Positions 9,013 to 17,616 of a DNA stretch of 64,000 nt are shown here, one piece after another. How positions within the stretch are numbered: the first letter of the stretch is position 1; each line of letters opens with the position of its first letter. Both the position numbers and the translations under genes were made by a program. Source of the DNA: Flavisphingopyxis soli (GTDB taxonomy: Bacteria > Pseudomonadota > Alphaproteobacteria > Sphingomonadales > Sphingomonadaceae); NCBI RefSeq assembly GCF_007995095.1, contig NZ_VOPY01000001.1:583001-647000 (forward strand), written 5' to 3'. Below the pieces are notes generated by a model. That model was not told the origin of the DNA. It did no database searches and was given only the letters and a program-made list of their open reading frames with translations.

Positions 9013-9206
9013 AACCGGAAGGACCGAGCGGAGCTGCGGCGCAGACCAGGCCTTGCGATTGTTCGTCCCGGTTTTTGCGGATTTGGCTGACAGATGTTTT
9101 GTCATGGTTTTCTTGTTCTTTCCAACGGGACGACGTTACGACCATATCCTCATCGACAGTAATCGGCACGGTATAGCAAGAGGTTTTCCGCACAAGCACA
9201 AATGAC
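9013..9206. repeat. Diverged direct repeat, copy B
   Basis: Second copy of the repeat at 8516-8710, in the same orientation about 500 bases downstream; the shared core ACCAGGCCTTGCGATTG is at 9045-9061. The frame equivalent to the peptide in copy A reads GADQALRLFVPVFADLADRC, then FVMVFLFFPTG, but has no start codon, so this copy is not an intact gene. Confidence 0.7.
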
Positions 9207-9425
9207 CACGAGAATTCCGGGTCGCTAACGCTTTCAATTGCCTCGCTAATAGCTCTCGAAACATGATGACATCGGCCTCATCCCGTCGCGCGCAGTCATC
9301 GCGGACACGCGCGCGCGATCTGTTGGCCCGATAGCTTGCCGTGAAAAAAAGTGCGGCGGTCTGCGGGGGACGGGCGTTTGATCGCAAGATCGACCTGATT
9401 GCGCACATCGCCGGGCGAAGGCGCA

Positions 9426-11618
9426 ATGCCGATCGCAATGCCCCCGGTTGACGGGGCTGGATGCAGTCCGCACAATCCGACCGACCATCCGGCCACGCCC
9501 GTCTCCCCGCGAAAGGTATTGCCCTTGCTGCAACGCGCCAACCTGCAGGTCGCGCCCCTGCTCGCCGACTTCATCGAAACCCGCGCCTTGCCCGGCACCG
9601 GGATCGACGCAGAGGCCTTCTGGCGCGGCGTCGGCGCGATTTTCGATGCGTTCGCGCCGCGCAACCGCGCGCTGCTCGCGACGCGCGACCGGTTGCAGGC
9701 CCAGCTCGATGCCTGGCACCGCGACCATGCCGGGCAGGCGATCGACCAGGCCGAGTATCAGGGCTTGCTGCGTGAGATCGGCTATCTCGTCGCCGAACCC
9801 GCCGACGTCGCGATCGACCCCGAGAATATCGATGCGGAAATCGCGACCATCGCCGGGCCGCAGCTCGTCGTCCCGATGCTCAACGCGCGCTTCCTGCTCA
9901 ACGCCGCCAACGCGCGCTGGGGCAGCCTCTACGACGCGCTCTACGGCAGCGACGCGATTCCCGGCGCCGCCGAAGGGCCCGGCTTTGACGCCGCGCGCGG
10001 GGCGCAGGTCGTCGCCTGGGGCCGCGCCTTTCTTGATGAAGCCGTGCCGCTGGCCAGGGGATCATGGACCGATTGGGACGGCAGCACGCCCGCGCTCGCC
10101 GATCCTGCGCAACGCGTCGGGCGGCGCGGCGACAGCCTGCTGTTGCGCCACAACGGCCTGCATATCGAGATCGTCATCGACCGCGATCACCCGATCGGCG
10201 CGACCGATGCCGCGGGCGTCGCCGACATCGTCCTCGAAGCCGCGCTGACGACGATCTGTGATCTCGAGGATTCGGTCGCCGCGGTCGATGCCGAAGACAA
10301 GGTCGCGGGCTATGCCAACTGGCTCGGCCTGATCGATGGCGACCTCACCGCCAGCTTCGCCAAGAACGGCAGGACGGTCGATCGTCGCCTTGCACCCGAC
10401 CGCGATTATGTCGACGCGTCGGGCAACGCCTTTTCGCTGCCCGGCCGCGCGCTGCTGCTCGTGCGCAATGTCGGCCATCTGATGACGACGCCTGCGGTCC
10501 GCCTCGCCGATGGCGGCGAAGCGCCCGAGGGTATTCTCGATGCGATCGTCACCGGCCTCATTGGCCTGCGCGACCTCAATGGGCTCGGCCGGTTTACCAA
10601 CAGCCGCGCCGGCTCGATCTACATCGTCAAGCCGAAGATGCACGGGCCCGACGAGTGCGCCTTCAGCAACGACCTGTTCAACGCGGTCGAGGACCTGCTT
10701 GGCCTCGCGCGGCACAGCATCAAGATCGGCGTTATGGATGAGGAGCGCCGCACCTCGGCCAACCTTGCCGCGTGCATCGCCGCGGTTCGCCACCGCATCT
10801 TCTTCGTCAACACGGGTTTTCTCGACCGCACCGGCGACGAGATCCATACGTCGATGGAAGCCGGTCCGATGCTGCGCAAGGGCGACATGAAGCTCGCGCC
10901 GTGGATCTCGGCCTATGAGGATCGCAACGTCCAGATCGCACTCGCGGCGGGCTTTTCGGGGCGCGCGCAGATCGGCAAGGGGATGTGGGCGGCGCCCGAT
11001 CGCATGGCCGAAATGCTCGCCACCAAGATCGGCCACCCGCAAGCCGGGGCCAATACTGCCTGGGTGCCGAGCCCGACCGCCGCTACGCTCCATGCGACGC
11101 ATTACCACCGGCTCGACGTCTTCGCGCGACAGGCGGAGCGCGCCGCCGAGCCGGTCGCCTCGCTCGACGACCTGCTCACCATCCCCGTCGCGCGCGGGGT
11201 CAACTGGTCCGATGACGAGATCCGCGCCGAGCTCAACAACAACACGCAAAGCCTGCTCGGCTATGTCGTGCGCTGGATCCAGCAGGGGATCGGCTGTTCG
11301 ACCGTCCCCGACATCGCCGATGTCGGGCTGATGGAGGACCGCGCGACGCTGCGTATCTCGTCGCAGCACATCGCCAACTGGCTGCACCACGGGATCATCA
11401 CCCCCGACGATGTCGACGGCGCGATGTTGCGCATGGCGGCGCGCGTCGATGCGCAGAATGCGGGGGATGATAAGTATCGCCCGATGGCCGGACGCGGCAT
11501 GGGCAGTACCGCTTTTGCCGCCGCACGCGCGCTGATCTTCGACGGCGCCGCGCAACCCAATGGCTATACCGAACCGCTCCTCCACGCCTACCGGCTAAAG
11601 GCGAAGGCGCAGGATTAG
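9426..11618 (+). CDS. glcB: Malate synthase G
   Basis: About 730 residues; condenses glyoxylate with acetyl-CoA to malate. Recognised from [27 protein letters not shown] (shown here only in part as the typical N-terminal pattern), the segment [17 protein letters not shown] containing the catalytic Mg-binding acidic residues, [13 protein letters not shown] and [13 protein letters not shown]. The ATG at 9426 follows GAAGG; an ATG at 9399 is also possible, and a TTG near 9519 would give the more usual family N-terminus. No isocitrate lyase is in the window, so the glyoxylate could come from glycolate or from a distant aceA. It is convergent with the TetR gene and overlaps it by four bases. Confidence 0.95.
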   Translation: MPIAMPPVDGAGCSPHNPTDHPATPVSPRKVLPLLQRANLQVAPLLADFIETRALPGTGIDAEAFWRGVGAIFDAFAPRNRALLATRDRLQAQLDAWHRDHAGQAIDQAEYQGLLREIGYLVAEPADVAIDPENIDAEIATIAGPQLVVPMLNARFLLNAANARWGSLYDALYGSDAIPGAAEGPGFDAARGAQVVAWGRAFLDEAVPLARGSWTDWDGSTPALADPAQRVGRRGDSLLLRHNGLHIEIVIDRDHPIGATDAAGVADIVLEAALTTICDLEDSVAAVDAEDKVAGYANWLGLIDGDLTASFAKNGRTVDRRLAPDRDYVDASGNAFSLPGRALLLVRNVGHLMTTPAVRLADGGEAPEGILDAIVTGLIGLRDLNGLGRFTNSRAGSIYIVKPKMHGPDECAFSNDLFNAVEDLLGLARHSIKIGVMDEERRTSANLAACIAAVRHRIFFVNTGFLDRTGDEIHTSMEAGPMLRKGDMKLAPWISAYEDRNVQIALAAGFSGRAQIGKGMWAAPDRMAEMLATKIGHPQAGANTAWVPSPTAATLHATHYHRLDVFARQAERAAEPVASLDDLLTIPVARGVNWSDDEIRAELNNNTQSLLGYVVRWIQQGIGCSTVPDIADVGLMEDRATLRISSQHIANWLHHGIITPDDVDGAMLRMAARVDAQNAGDDKYRPMAGRGMGSTAFAAARALIFDGAAQPNGYTEPLLHAYRLKAKAQD

Positions 11619-12316
11619 CCTTTCGGTTTGATGAGCCCGCGCGCGATCATGTCGTTGGCGCGTGCCGCGATGTCGCCGGGGTCGGCCTCGTCGGTCCAGA
11701 CCGCGTAGCGCAGACCCAGGAAGACGTTCATCCCCATCAGCGCCCAGGCGTGCAGCTCGTCGACATCGTCGCGCAGCTCGCCCGCCTCGGCGCCTTCCTT
11801 CAGCCGCGCGAGGATGCGTGTCGCGGTATTCTCGTAATGCGCACGATAGCTTTCGGGATCGACGAACTCGGACTCGTCGACGATGCGATAGACTTCCTTG
11901 TGGATCCGCGCGAAGTCGAGGAACGACGCGAGCGCCGCCTCTTCGCGCGCCAGCGCCCCGGTGACATCCTTCAATGCCGCACCGGCATGGCGCCCGACCT
12001 GGCCGCTCATGTCCTGGACCAGCGCGCGGAAGATCGCGTCCTTCGAATCGAAATAGGTATAGAAACTGCCGAGCGCGGTCCCGGCGCGCCGCGTAATCTC
12101 GGCGATCGAGCTCTCGTAGAACCCGCGCGTCCCGAATTCGATCGCTGCGGCATCGAGCAATTTGCGCAGCGTCTTGCGCCCGCGTTCGGTCCGCGGCGCC
12201 TTGTCGGACGGTGCACCCGCAGCGGTTGCGCGACCCGATTCGGGAGGCGTCGCGCGCCGCTTCGCCGGCGCGGCGGCCTTCCCCTTTTGCGCGGGATTGC
12301 TGCGATCGGTGCCCAT
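11615..12316 (-). CDS. TetR/AcrR-family transcriptional regulator
   Basis: 233 residues. A basic, Ala/Pro-rich N-terminal tail of about 45 residues precedes the TetR helix-turn-helix ([20 protein letters not shown], then [20 protein letters not shown]). The C-terminal ligand domain is helical and not informative about ligand. It is transcribed divergently from the TonB-dependent receptor gene at 12469, and the 150-bp gap contains two inverted repeats that could be its operator. The context suggests ligand-controlled expression of the receptor and MFS transporter downstream. Confidence 0.92.
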   Translation of the reverse strand: MGTDRSNPAQKGKAAAPAKRRATPPESGRATAAGAPSDKAPRTERGRKTLRKLLDAAAIEFGTRGFYESSIAEITRRAGTALGSFYTYFDSKDAIFRALVQDMSGQVGRHAGAALKDVTGALAREEAALASFLDFARIHKEVYRIVDESEFVDPESYRAHYENTATRILARLKEGAEAGELRDDVDELHAWALMGMNVFLGLRYAVWTDEADPGDIAARANDMIARGLIKPKG

Positions 12317-12365
12317 GTTCAGCGTCCCCTTGCCAACCCCCGTGTTGCTCTATGGCCACGGTGTA

Positions 12366-12406
12366 ATTGCAAACGCAATAGAACAAGTTGAAAGCTGGTT
12401 CAACTT
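12366..12406. promoter_or_regulatory. Two inverted repeats between divergent tetR and receptor genes
   Basis: ATTGC-AAAC-GCAAT lies at 12366-12379 and AAGTTGAA-AGCTGG-TTCAACTT at 12385-12406. Both are perfect palindromes with short centres, in the only intergenic region shared by the TetR gene and the TonB-dependent receptor gene. TetR-type repressors usually bind palindromes of this kind. The role is inferred from position. Confidence 0.5.
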
Positions 12407-12468
12407 TCAGTATGCGGTCGATCAAGAGCGAGTGTCAGACTCGCCGAATCATTCCAGGGAGGATCCGC

Positions 12469-14727
12469 ATGACCCGCTTTCGTACACAGTTTTTCGCTGC
12501 CCTAATCGGCTCGACCGCCTTTGCCGCGCTCGCCGCCAGCCCCGCCATGGCACAGGACATGTCCGACGACGCGGTCGCGACCGCCGATGCCGACGCGCCG
12601 ATCGCCGACCAGGTCGCAGCCGAAGGTGACGAAATCGTCGTTACCGCGCGCCGTCGCGAGGAAAGCCTGATCGACGTGCCGATCTCGATGTCGGTCGTCA
12701 CCGGCGACAGCCTGATCCGCACCGGCGCGGTCGATATTACCGCATTGCAGGACAAGACCCCGAACCTGACGCTGCAGATCGCGCGCGGGTCGAACTCGAC
12801 GCTGATCGGCTTCAGCCGCGGCGTCGGCCAGCAGGATCCGCTGTGGGGCTTCGAACCGGGCGTCGCACTCTATCTCGACGACGTTTACGTCGCGCGTCCG
12901 CAGGGCGCCGTGCTCGACATTTTCGACGTCGACCGGATCGAAGTGCTGCGCGGCCCGCAGGGCACGCTCTATGGCCGCAACACGATCGGCGGCGCGGTCA
13001 AGTACGTCACGCGTCGGCTCGGCTCGGACTATCACGCCAGTGCGCGCGTATCCTACGGTTCGTACAACCAGCTCGACCTGATCGGCCAGGTGACGGTGCC
13101 GGTCGGCGACTCGCTGTCGATCGGCGCCGCGGTCGCGCGCTACAAGCGCGACGGTTACGGCAAGAACCTCAACACCGGTGCCGAACAGTATGACAAGGAC
13201 GTGCTCGCTGCGCGCGTCTCGGCCGAATTCACTCCGTCGGACGCGGTCTTCGTCCGCATCGCTGCCGACCGCACGCTCGACAAGTCGAACCCGCGTCACG
13301 GCACGCGCCTCGCGGGCAACGGTGGCCTCCCATCCTACGAACCGACCGCCAGCGTCTATGACACGCGCGCCGGCATCGGCGACACCAACCGCGTCCTTGC
13401 CCAGGGCATTTCGGGCACCGGCGAGTTCGATCTCGGCGGCCCGCTGACGCTCAAGACGATCACCGCCTATCGCGACGGCCACACCGACACGCTGATCGAT
13501 TTCGACAACACGCCGGCGCCGACGCTCGATATTCCGGCCGAATATGACGACCGTCAGTTCACCCAGGAAATCCAGCTGCTCTATCAGGGCGACCGGATGC
13601 AGGGCGTGTTCGGCCTCTATTATCTCGATGCCCGCGCCAGCGGTGCGTTCGATACCGTCGTCGGCCTGCTCAACCTGACGATCCTGACGTCGGGCACGGT
13701 CAAGACCAAGAGCTACGCCGCGTTTGGCGATTTCAGCTTCGACGTCACCGATCAGCTCAAGCTGTCGGCCGGCCTGCGCTATACCAAGGATGACAAGACA
13801 GGCACCGTCTATCGGCAGAACTTCACCGGCCTGCGCAGCCCGTATTTCGGCAACGCCACTGCGGTTCCCGGACTGCTGCGGACCGATTACACCAACAGCC
13901 GCAGCTTCGATAAGCTGACCCCGCGCGTCAGCCTCAGCTACGAGCCACGCACCGATCTCAATTTCTACGCCAGCTATGGCCAGGGCTTCAAATCGGGTGG
14001 CTTCGACATGCGCGGCGATGCCATCCTGACCCCGACCACGGTCAACGGTTATGAGCCCGAAACGATCGATTCGTGGGAGCTCGGCATGAAGGGTGCGTTC
14101 CTCGATCGCACGCTGTTCATCAACACCGCCGGCTTCTTTTCGAAGTACAAGGATCAGCAGGTGACGATCCAGTCGCCCGCGCAGGGCGGCGGCATTGCCA
14201 GCTTCGTCGACAATGCCGGCAAGGCCGACATCTACGGCTTCGAGCTCGAAACGCGGATGGTGCCTTCGCGCCATTTCCAGGCCAGCCTCGTGCTCGGCTA
14301 CACGCATGCCGACTACAAGGAGTTCTTCACCTATGTCGGCGGCGGCACGACCCCGGTCGACGTTTCGAACGCGCGCGTCTTCCAGAACACGCCCAAGTTC
14401 ACCGGCAACATTTCGGCGACCTGGTCGGAGGATGTCGCTGGCGGCACGCTTTCGTTCACCCCCGCGGTCTCGTTGCGCAGCGATTACAACCTGTTCGAAA
14501 TCCCGACCCCGGCGCTTGACCAGGACGGCTATTACCTCGTCCAGGCATCGCTCAACTGGACCTCGGGCGACGGTCGCTACCGTCTCGGCGTCACCGGGCG
14601 CAACCTGACCGACGAACGCTATCGTGTCGGCGGCTACAACTTCCCCGGCGCGCTCTACGGCAACTCGATCATCGGCTATTACGGCCCGCCGCGCACCGTC
14701 ACGGCAACGGTCGAAGTGCGCTACTGA
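12469..14727 (+). CDS. TonB-dependent outer-membrane receptor
   Basis: 752 residues. The start at 12469 follows the ribosome site AGGGAGG (12456-12462) and opens a signal peptide ending AASPAMA. A TonB-box-like segment EIVVTARRR is near residue 55, then the plug domain (SLIDVPISMSVVTGDSL; VEVLRGPQGTLYG-type motif seen here as IEVLRGPQGTLYGRNTIGGA) and a beta-barrel ending in aromatic-rich strands, VTATVEVRY. It imports a substrate across the outer membrane using TonB energy. With the TetR regulator and the MFS transporter it forms a plausible uptake locus; the substrate cannot be read from sequence. Confidence 0.95.
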   Translation: MTRFRTQFFAALIGSTAFAALAASPAMAQDMSDDAVATADADAPIADQVAAEGDEIVVTARRREESLIDVPISMSVVTGDSLIRTGAVDITALQDKTPNLTLQIARGSNSTLIGFSRGVGQQDPLWGFEPGVALYLDDVYVARPQGAVLDIFDVDRIEVLRGPQGTLYGRNTIGGAVKYVTRRLGSDYHASARVSYGSYNQLDLIGQVTVPVGDSLSIGAAVARYKRDGYGKNLNTGAEQYDKDVLAARVSAEFTPSDAVFVRIAADRTLDKSNPRHGTRLAGNGGLPSYEPTASVYDTRAGIGDTNRVLAQGISGTGEFDLGGPLTLKTITAYRDGHTDTLIDFDNTPAPTLDIPAEYDDRQFTQEIQLLYQGDRMQGVFGLYYLDARASGAFDTVVGLLNLTILTSGTVKTKSYAAFGDFSFDVTDQLKLSAGLRYTKDDKTGTVYRQNFTGLRSPYFGNATAVPGLLRTDYTNSRSFDKLTPRVSLSYEPRTDLNFYASYGQGFKSGGFDMRGDAILTPTTVNGYEPETIDSWELGMKGAFLDRTLFINTAGFFSKYKDQQVTIQSPAQGGGIASFVDNAGKADIYGFELETRMVPSRHFQASLVLGYTHADYKEFFTYVGGGTTPVDVSNARVFQNTPKFTGNISATWSEDVAGGTLSFTPAVSLRSDYNLFEIPTPALDQDGYYLVQASLNWTSGDGRYRLGVTGRNLTDERYRVGGYNFPGALYGNSIIGYYGPPRTVTATVEVRY

Positions 14728-14747
14728 CGCCAGCGCGTCGGATCGTG

Positions 14748-14776
14748 GCTAGCGCGGCGCCTGGCGCCGCGCTAGC
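14748..14776. repeat. Perfect 13-bp hairpin between receptor and MFS genes
   Basis: GCTAGCGCGGCGC (14748-14760) pairs perfectly with GCGCCGCGCTAGC (14764-14776) across a three-base loop. It ends nine bases before the MFS start codon, where no Shine-Dalgarno sequence is visible. There is no T-tract. It may stabilise the upstream receptor mRNA or limit translation of the transporter. Confidence 0.7.
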
Positions 14777-14785
14777 GCGCACCGC

Positions 14786-16129
14786 ATGACCACTCCCGCA
14801 TCCAGCTCGCCGATCGGCTCCGCCGTACACGGCCGCCGCCTCGTCCTGGCGATGCTGCTCGTCGTCTACACCTTCAACTTCCTCGACCGGCAGATCCTCT
14901 CGATCCTTGCCGGCCCGATCCAGGCCGATCTCGGCTTTAGCGATACGCAGATGGGCTTGCTTGGCGGCTCGGCCTTCGCCTTGCTCTACGCGATATTGGG
15001 AATACCCTTCGCACTCGTCGCCGACCGCACCAGCCGCAGCTGGACGATCGCCATCAGCCTCGGCGTGTGGAGCGGCTTTACCGCCCTGTGCGGCTTCGTC
15101 ACCGGATTCTGGCAGATGTTCCTCGCGCGCGTCGGCGTCGGCGTCGGCGAAGCGGGCGGCGTCGCCCCCAGCTATGCCCTGATCGCCGACTATTTCCCGC
15201 CGCAGAGCCGCGCCCGCGCGCTCGCGGTCTATTCGCTCGGCATTCCGCTGGGATCGGCTGCGGGCGTCCTGTTCGGCGCGCGCATCGCCGCCGCGTTCGA
15301 CTGGCGCACCGCGTTCATCGGCCTCGGCCTCGCCGGCCTGATCGTCGCGATCCCGTTCAAGTTCCTCGTCAAGGACCGCGCGCGCCAGTCCCCCCTCCCG
15401 CTTGCGGGAGGGGCCGGGGGTGGGCAGAAGCTGGAAGCAGCGCCTAGTCAGCCCACCCCTAACCCCTCCCGCAGGCGGGAGGGGGACATCATCTCGGTAT
15501 TCGCCACCCTCGCGCGCAAGAAGAGCTTCTGGCTGCTCAGCCTCGGCGCGGGGTCGAGCTCGCTGTGCGGCTATGGCCTCGCCTTCTGGCTGCCCAGCCT
15601 GATGCAGCGCAGCTTCGGGCTCGATCTCGTCGCGACCGGACAGTTCATCGGCGGCATCCTGCTCATCGGCGGCGTCGCGGGCGTGCTGGCCGGCGGCTGG
15701 CTCGGTGACAGGCTCGGCGGCGGCGACCGCGCGATGTACGCGCGCGTCCCCGCGATCGCCTTTGTTATCGCGGTACCGCTGTTCGCCGCCGCCTTCCTGT
15801 CGAGCAGCCCCGCCACCGCCTTCGCCTTCGCCGTCGTGCCACAGGCGCTCGCCTATATCTGGCTCGCCCCCGTCATCACCGCGATCCAGCACCTCGTCCC
15901 CGCGGAACAGCGCGCGACCGCCTCGGCGAGCTTCCTGTTCATCAACAACGCGATCGGCCTCGGCCTCGGCACGCTCGTCCTCGGCGCGTTGAGCGACGCA
16001 ATGACCGCAAGCTACGGCGCAGAGGCGCTCCGCTACGCCATGCTCGCCGCGCTGGGCTTCTACCTCATCGCCGCGCTCCTCATGGCGCTAGGCGCCACAG
16101 CCCTGCGCAAGGACTGGGTCGAGGGCTAG
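14786..16129 (+). CDS. MFS transporter with an in-frame palindromic-repeat insertion
   Basis: 447 residues, twelve predicted transmembrane helices. The N-terminal half has VVYTFNFLDRQILSILAGPI and a motif A-like loop (ADRTSRSW), typical of the spinster/ACS-like MFS subfamily that follows TonB-dependent receptors in sphingomonads. The central cytoplasmic loop, about residues 202-234, is encoded by a duplicated-hairpin repeat (15392-15484) and reads as low-complexity SPLPLAGGAGGGQ...NPSRRREGD. The frame is kept across the insertion, so the protein may still function. Probably an inner-membrane exporter or importer working with the upstream receptor; substrate unknown. Confidence 0.9.
   Translation: MTTPASSSPIGSAVHGRRLVLAMLLVVYTFNFLDRQILSILAGPIQADLGFSDTQMGLLGGSAFALLYAILGIPFALVADRTSRSWTIAISLGVWSGFTALCGFVTGFWQMFLARVGVGVGEAGGVAPSYALIADYFPPQSRARALAVYSLGIPLGSAAGVLFGARIAAAFDWRTAFIGLGLAGLIVAIPFKFLVKDRARQSPLPLAGGAGGGQKLEAAPSQPTPNPSRRREGDIISVFATLARKKSFWLLSLGAGSSSLCGYGLAFWLPSLMQRSFGLDLVATGQFIGGILLIGGVAGVLAGGWLGDRLGGGDRAMYARVPAIAFVIAVPLFAAAFLSSSPATAFAFAVVPQALAYIWLAPVITAIQHLVPAEQRATASASFLFINNAIGLGLGTLVLGALSDAMTASYGAEALRYAMLAALGFYLIAALLMALGATALRKDWVEG
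15392..15484. repeat. Intragenic palindromic repeat element (nested hairpins)
   Basis: Two identical hairpins, CCCCTCCCGC with GCGGGAGGGG, occur at 15392-15413 (loop TT) and 15463-15484 (loop AG). Between them GGGGTGGGC (15417-15425) can pair with GCCCACCCC (15451-15459). The whole unit is a symmetrical mobile-type palindromic element inserted in frame inside the MFS gene, in the inter-domain loop where extra residues are tolerated. Confidence 0.85.
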
Positions 16130-16191
16130 GCGAGGGGGGCAAACCCCCTGTCGAGCCGTGGATCAGCCCGCTCAGCGAGCATCTCGACAAT

Positions 16192-16419
16192 ATGCGCCGC
16201 GTGATCTGGAGAGAGCTCGCCGATCCGCCGCGCCCGCCGATCGACCACAGCCGCCGCGTCGCGCCGCACGCGGCGGTCTGGGGCGGCCCCAACGTCCAGG
16301 ACCGCCACCGCGCCCGCGCAGAGGCCGAAGCCCGCATGGCCCGCGACCAGCGCCTGTGGGAAGCCGCCGGAACCGAGGACAGCTGGGCCGCGTGGGTGCA
16401 GGGGGAGGGGGAGGAATGA
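16192..16419 (+). CDS. Hypothetical 75-residue protein
   Basis: Sequence starts MRRVIWRELADPPRPPIDHS and ends in an acidic tail (VQGEGEE). Third codon positions are nearly all G or C, as in neighbouring genes, which supports coding on this strand over the two overlapping minus-strand frames. No Shine-Dalgarno is visible before the ATG; the frame is open upstream into the MFS 3' end, so the true start is uncertain. A GGGGG-CAAA-CCCCC hairpin lies just upstream, near 16136-16150. No signal peptide or membrane segment. Family not recognised. Confidence 0.45.
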   Translation: MRRVIWRELADPPRPPIDHSRRVAPHAAVWGGPNVQDRHRARAEAEARMARDQRLWEAAGTEDSWAAWVQGEGEE

Positions 16420-16557
16420 TGGAACACGAGCGTTGGCACGCAAGTCCGGTCGGCGACTAGCCGACCGCAAGGCCGAACGGCCGCCCGAGCTTATGCGAGG
16501 CAGCTAAGGCGGGCGGATGCCCGCCGCCCGGCGCTTGAGGCCAAAACAAAAGACTCC

Positions 16558-16856
16558 CTAGCGCTTGAAACAATTCTCGCGATGCCACGCAAGAAACGCC
16601 GGGTGCGGCCGCTCAGCTTCGCGCGCGGGCGCCATCGCCTTGCCGGTGCGATTGCTGATCGCTTCGACGCTGGGCCGATCATTGACCTGCCGCGAGATCA
16701 TGATGTCGAGATTATCCGACAGCCCAATCAACCCGCGATCGAACATCCAGTGCGCGGTGCCTGACAGCGCTAGCCCGTCGCGGATACTGTCGGGCCCGCC
16801 ATGCTCGACCAGCCTGACATGCGCTGCCTGCGCTGCAAGCTGCCCCCACGCAGCTA
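16558..16856 (-). pseudogene. C-terminal remnant of an HNH endonuclease
   Basis: Reading the minus strand from about 16856 down to the stop at 16558 gives AAQAAHVRLVEHGGPDSIRD, then GLALSGTAHWMFDRGLI and RPHPAFLAWHRENCFKR. This is the C-terminal part of a family of HNH nucleases (AAHI-x-P-x-E-x-GGPD, then ALSGT-x-HWMFDRGL). The N-terminal region is missing: upstream the frame hits a stop within about 40 bases, and composition changes abruptly to AT-rich. The first possible start inside the remnant is at 16746, after the histidine motif. It was probably truncated by acquisition of the adjacent island. Confidence 0.8.
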
Positions 16857-17134
16857 ATATGAATGGGAAAACGCGGCCCGGCTACAACGCAGGCTACCCC
16901 ATAAATACTCAGATCACTTAACTTACTGAACTAACAAGCAAATTCGGCTCCCGTCATTCTACCGCTTCCATCAAGTCTGTACCATCTGATCCGCGTGGGT
17001 TATTTTCGATATCAAATATCAACTAAATTACGCCTTTACGTGGGTTCATATAATATAAGACACATTAGTTTTGAAGAGTCGCTTGACATTTCGCGTACCT
17101 AAACTACTTAAGACGAATCATAATGGAGTTCACC
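16857..17134. other. AT-rich left flank of the three-gene island
   Basis: About 280 bases of markedly AT-rich DNA with no open frame of note, between the broken HNH gene and the first island gene. It contains the promoter-like elements listed separately at 17083-17110. I see no direct repeat that would mark an attachment site. Confidence 0.6.
17083..17110 (+). promoter_or_regulatory. Sigma70-like promoter for the island genes
   Basis: A perfect -35 hexamer TTGACA at 17083-17088 is followed after 16 bases by TACTTA at 17105-17110, about 25 bases before the first start codon. The region is AT-rich and directly upstream of three co-directional genes. Predicted from sequence only. Confidence 0.5.
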
Positions 17135-17593
17135 ATGTCAGAAGACCGCGAATTTGAAGTTAGTTTAAGCGGCCCAGGCATCAGCGTAGAGCGCAGCCTG
17201 AGTGAAGAAGACGCGTTTCGGGTGCTTGCCGCGATAATGGGGAAGCAAGCTGGATCGATCGCAGCCGGGCAAGACCCCCAAACATCAGTCGAACAACAAT
17301 CACGCAGGCCTATTTCGTTGCGAGAGTTTATGTCGGGGATAGGCCCTTCTACTCATGTCGAAAGAATAGCCACGATTGGTACTTATTTGCATGATTACAA
17401 AGGGGTGTCTGCCTTCACCAAATCAGACATTGAGGAAGGATACCGAAGTGCCCGAGAGCAAATGCCTGGAAATCTTAGCCGAGATATTAGCAAGGCTGTG
17501 GCTGCAGGCTGGCTTGATGATGCCGGCGAAAAAAGTAAGTTTCATGTAACGAACAGCGGCGCAACGGCGGTAGAGACCAACTTTAAAAGTTAG
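17135..17593 (+). CDS. Island gene 1: winged-helix-like protein of unknown function
   Basis: 152 residues. GGAG at 17125-17128 lies six bases before the ATG at 17135; an ATG at 17123 in the same frame is less well placed. The N-terminal 60 residues look like a small beta-rich segment (FEVSLSGPGISVERSLSEED). The C-terminal half (HVERIATIGTYLHDYKGVSA, then FTKSDIEEGYRSAREQMPGN, ending KFHVTNSGATAVE) has the shape of a winged-helix domain seen in many prokaryotic proteins of unknown function. Composition is far more AT-rich than the flanking genome, indicating transfer. The next gene starts 23 bases downstream. Confidence 0.75.
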   Translation: MSEDREFEVSLSGPGISVERSLSEEDAFRVLAAIMGKQAGSIAAGQDPQTSVEQQSRRPISLREFMSGIGPSTHVERIATIGTYLHDYKGVSAFTKSDIEEGYRSAREQMPGNLSRDISKAVAAGWLDDAGEKSKFHVTNSGATAVETNFKS

Positions 17594-17616
17594 TTTGGAA
17601 AATTTGGAGAAAAATA

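Larger units (their letters stand above)
8264..9398. other. Gene-poor 1.1-kb stretch between tRNA-Arg and glcB
   Basis: No open frame here has a recognisable family or a convincing ribosome site. The stretch holds a strong inverted repeat (8394-8433) and two diverged direct repeats (8516-8710 and 9013-9206). Base composition is lower in GC than the neighbours and includes T-runs. Short frames overlapping the repeats, such as 8508-8714, are discussed with the repeats. A stretch of this kind just downstream of a tRNA gene could be decayed accessory DNA, but no integrase and no duplicated tRNA end are visible. Confidence 0.6.

Noticed and set aside
10062-11585. 507-codon open frame antisense to malate synthase
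   Set aside because: Shadow frame caused by GC-rich codon use; no domain.
12502-14307. 601-codon open frame antisense to the TonB-dependent receptor
   Set aside because: Shadow of the receptor gene; repetitive composition and no ribosome site.
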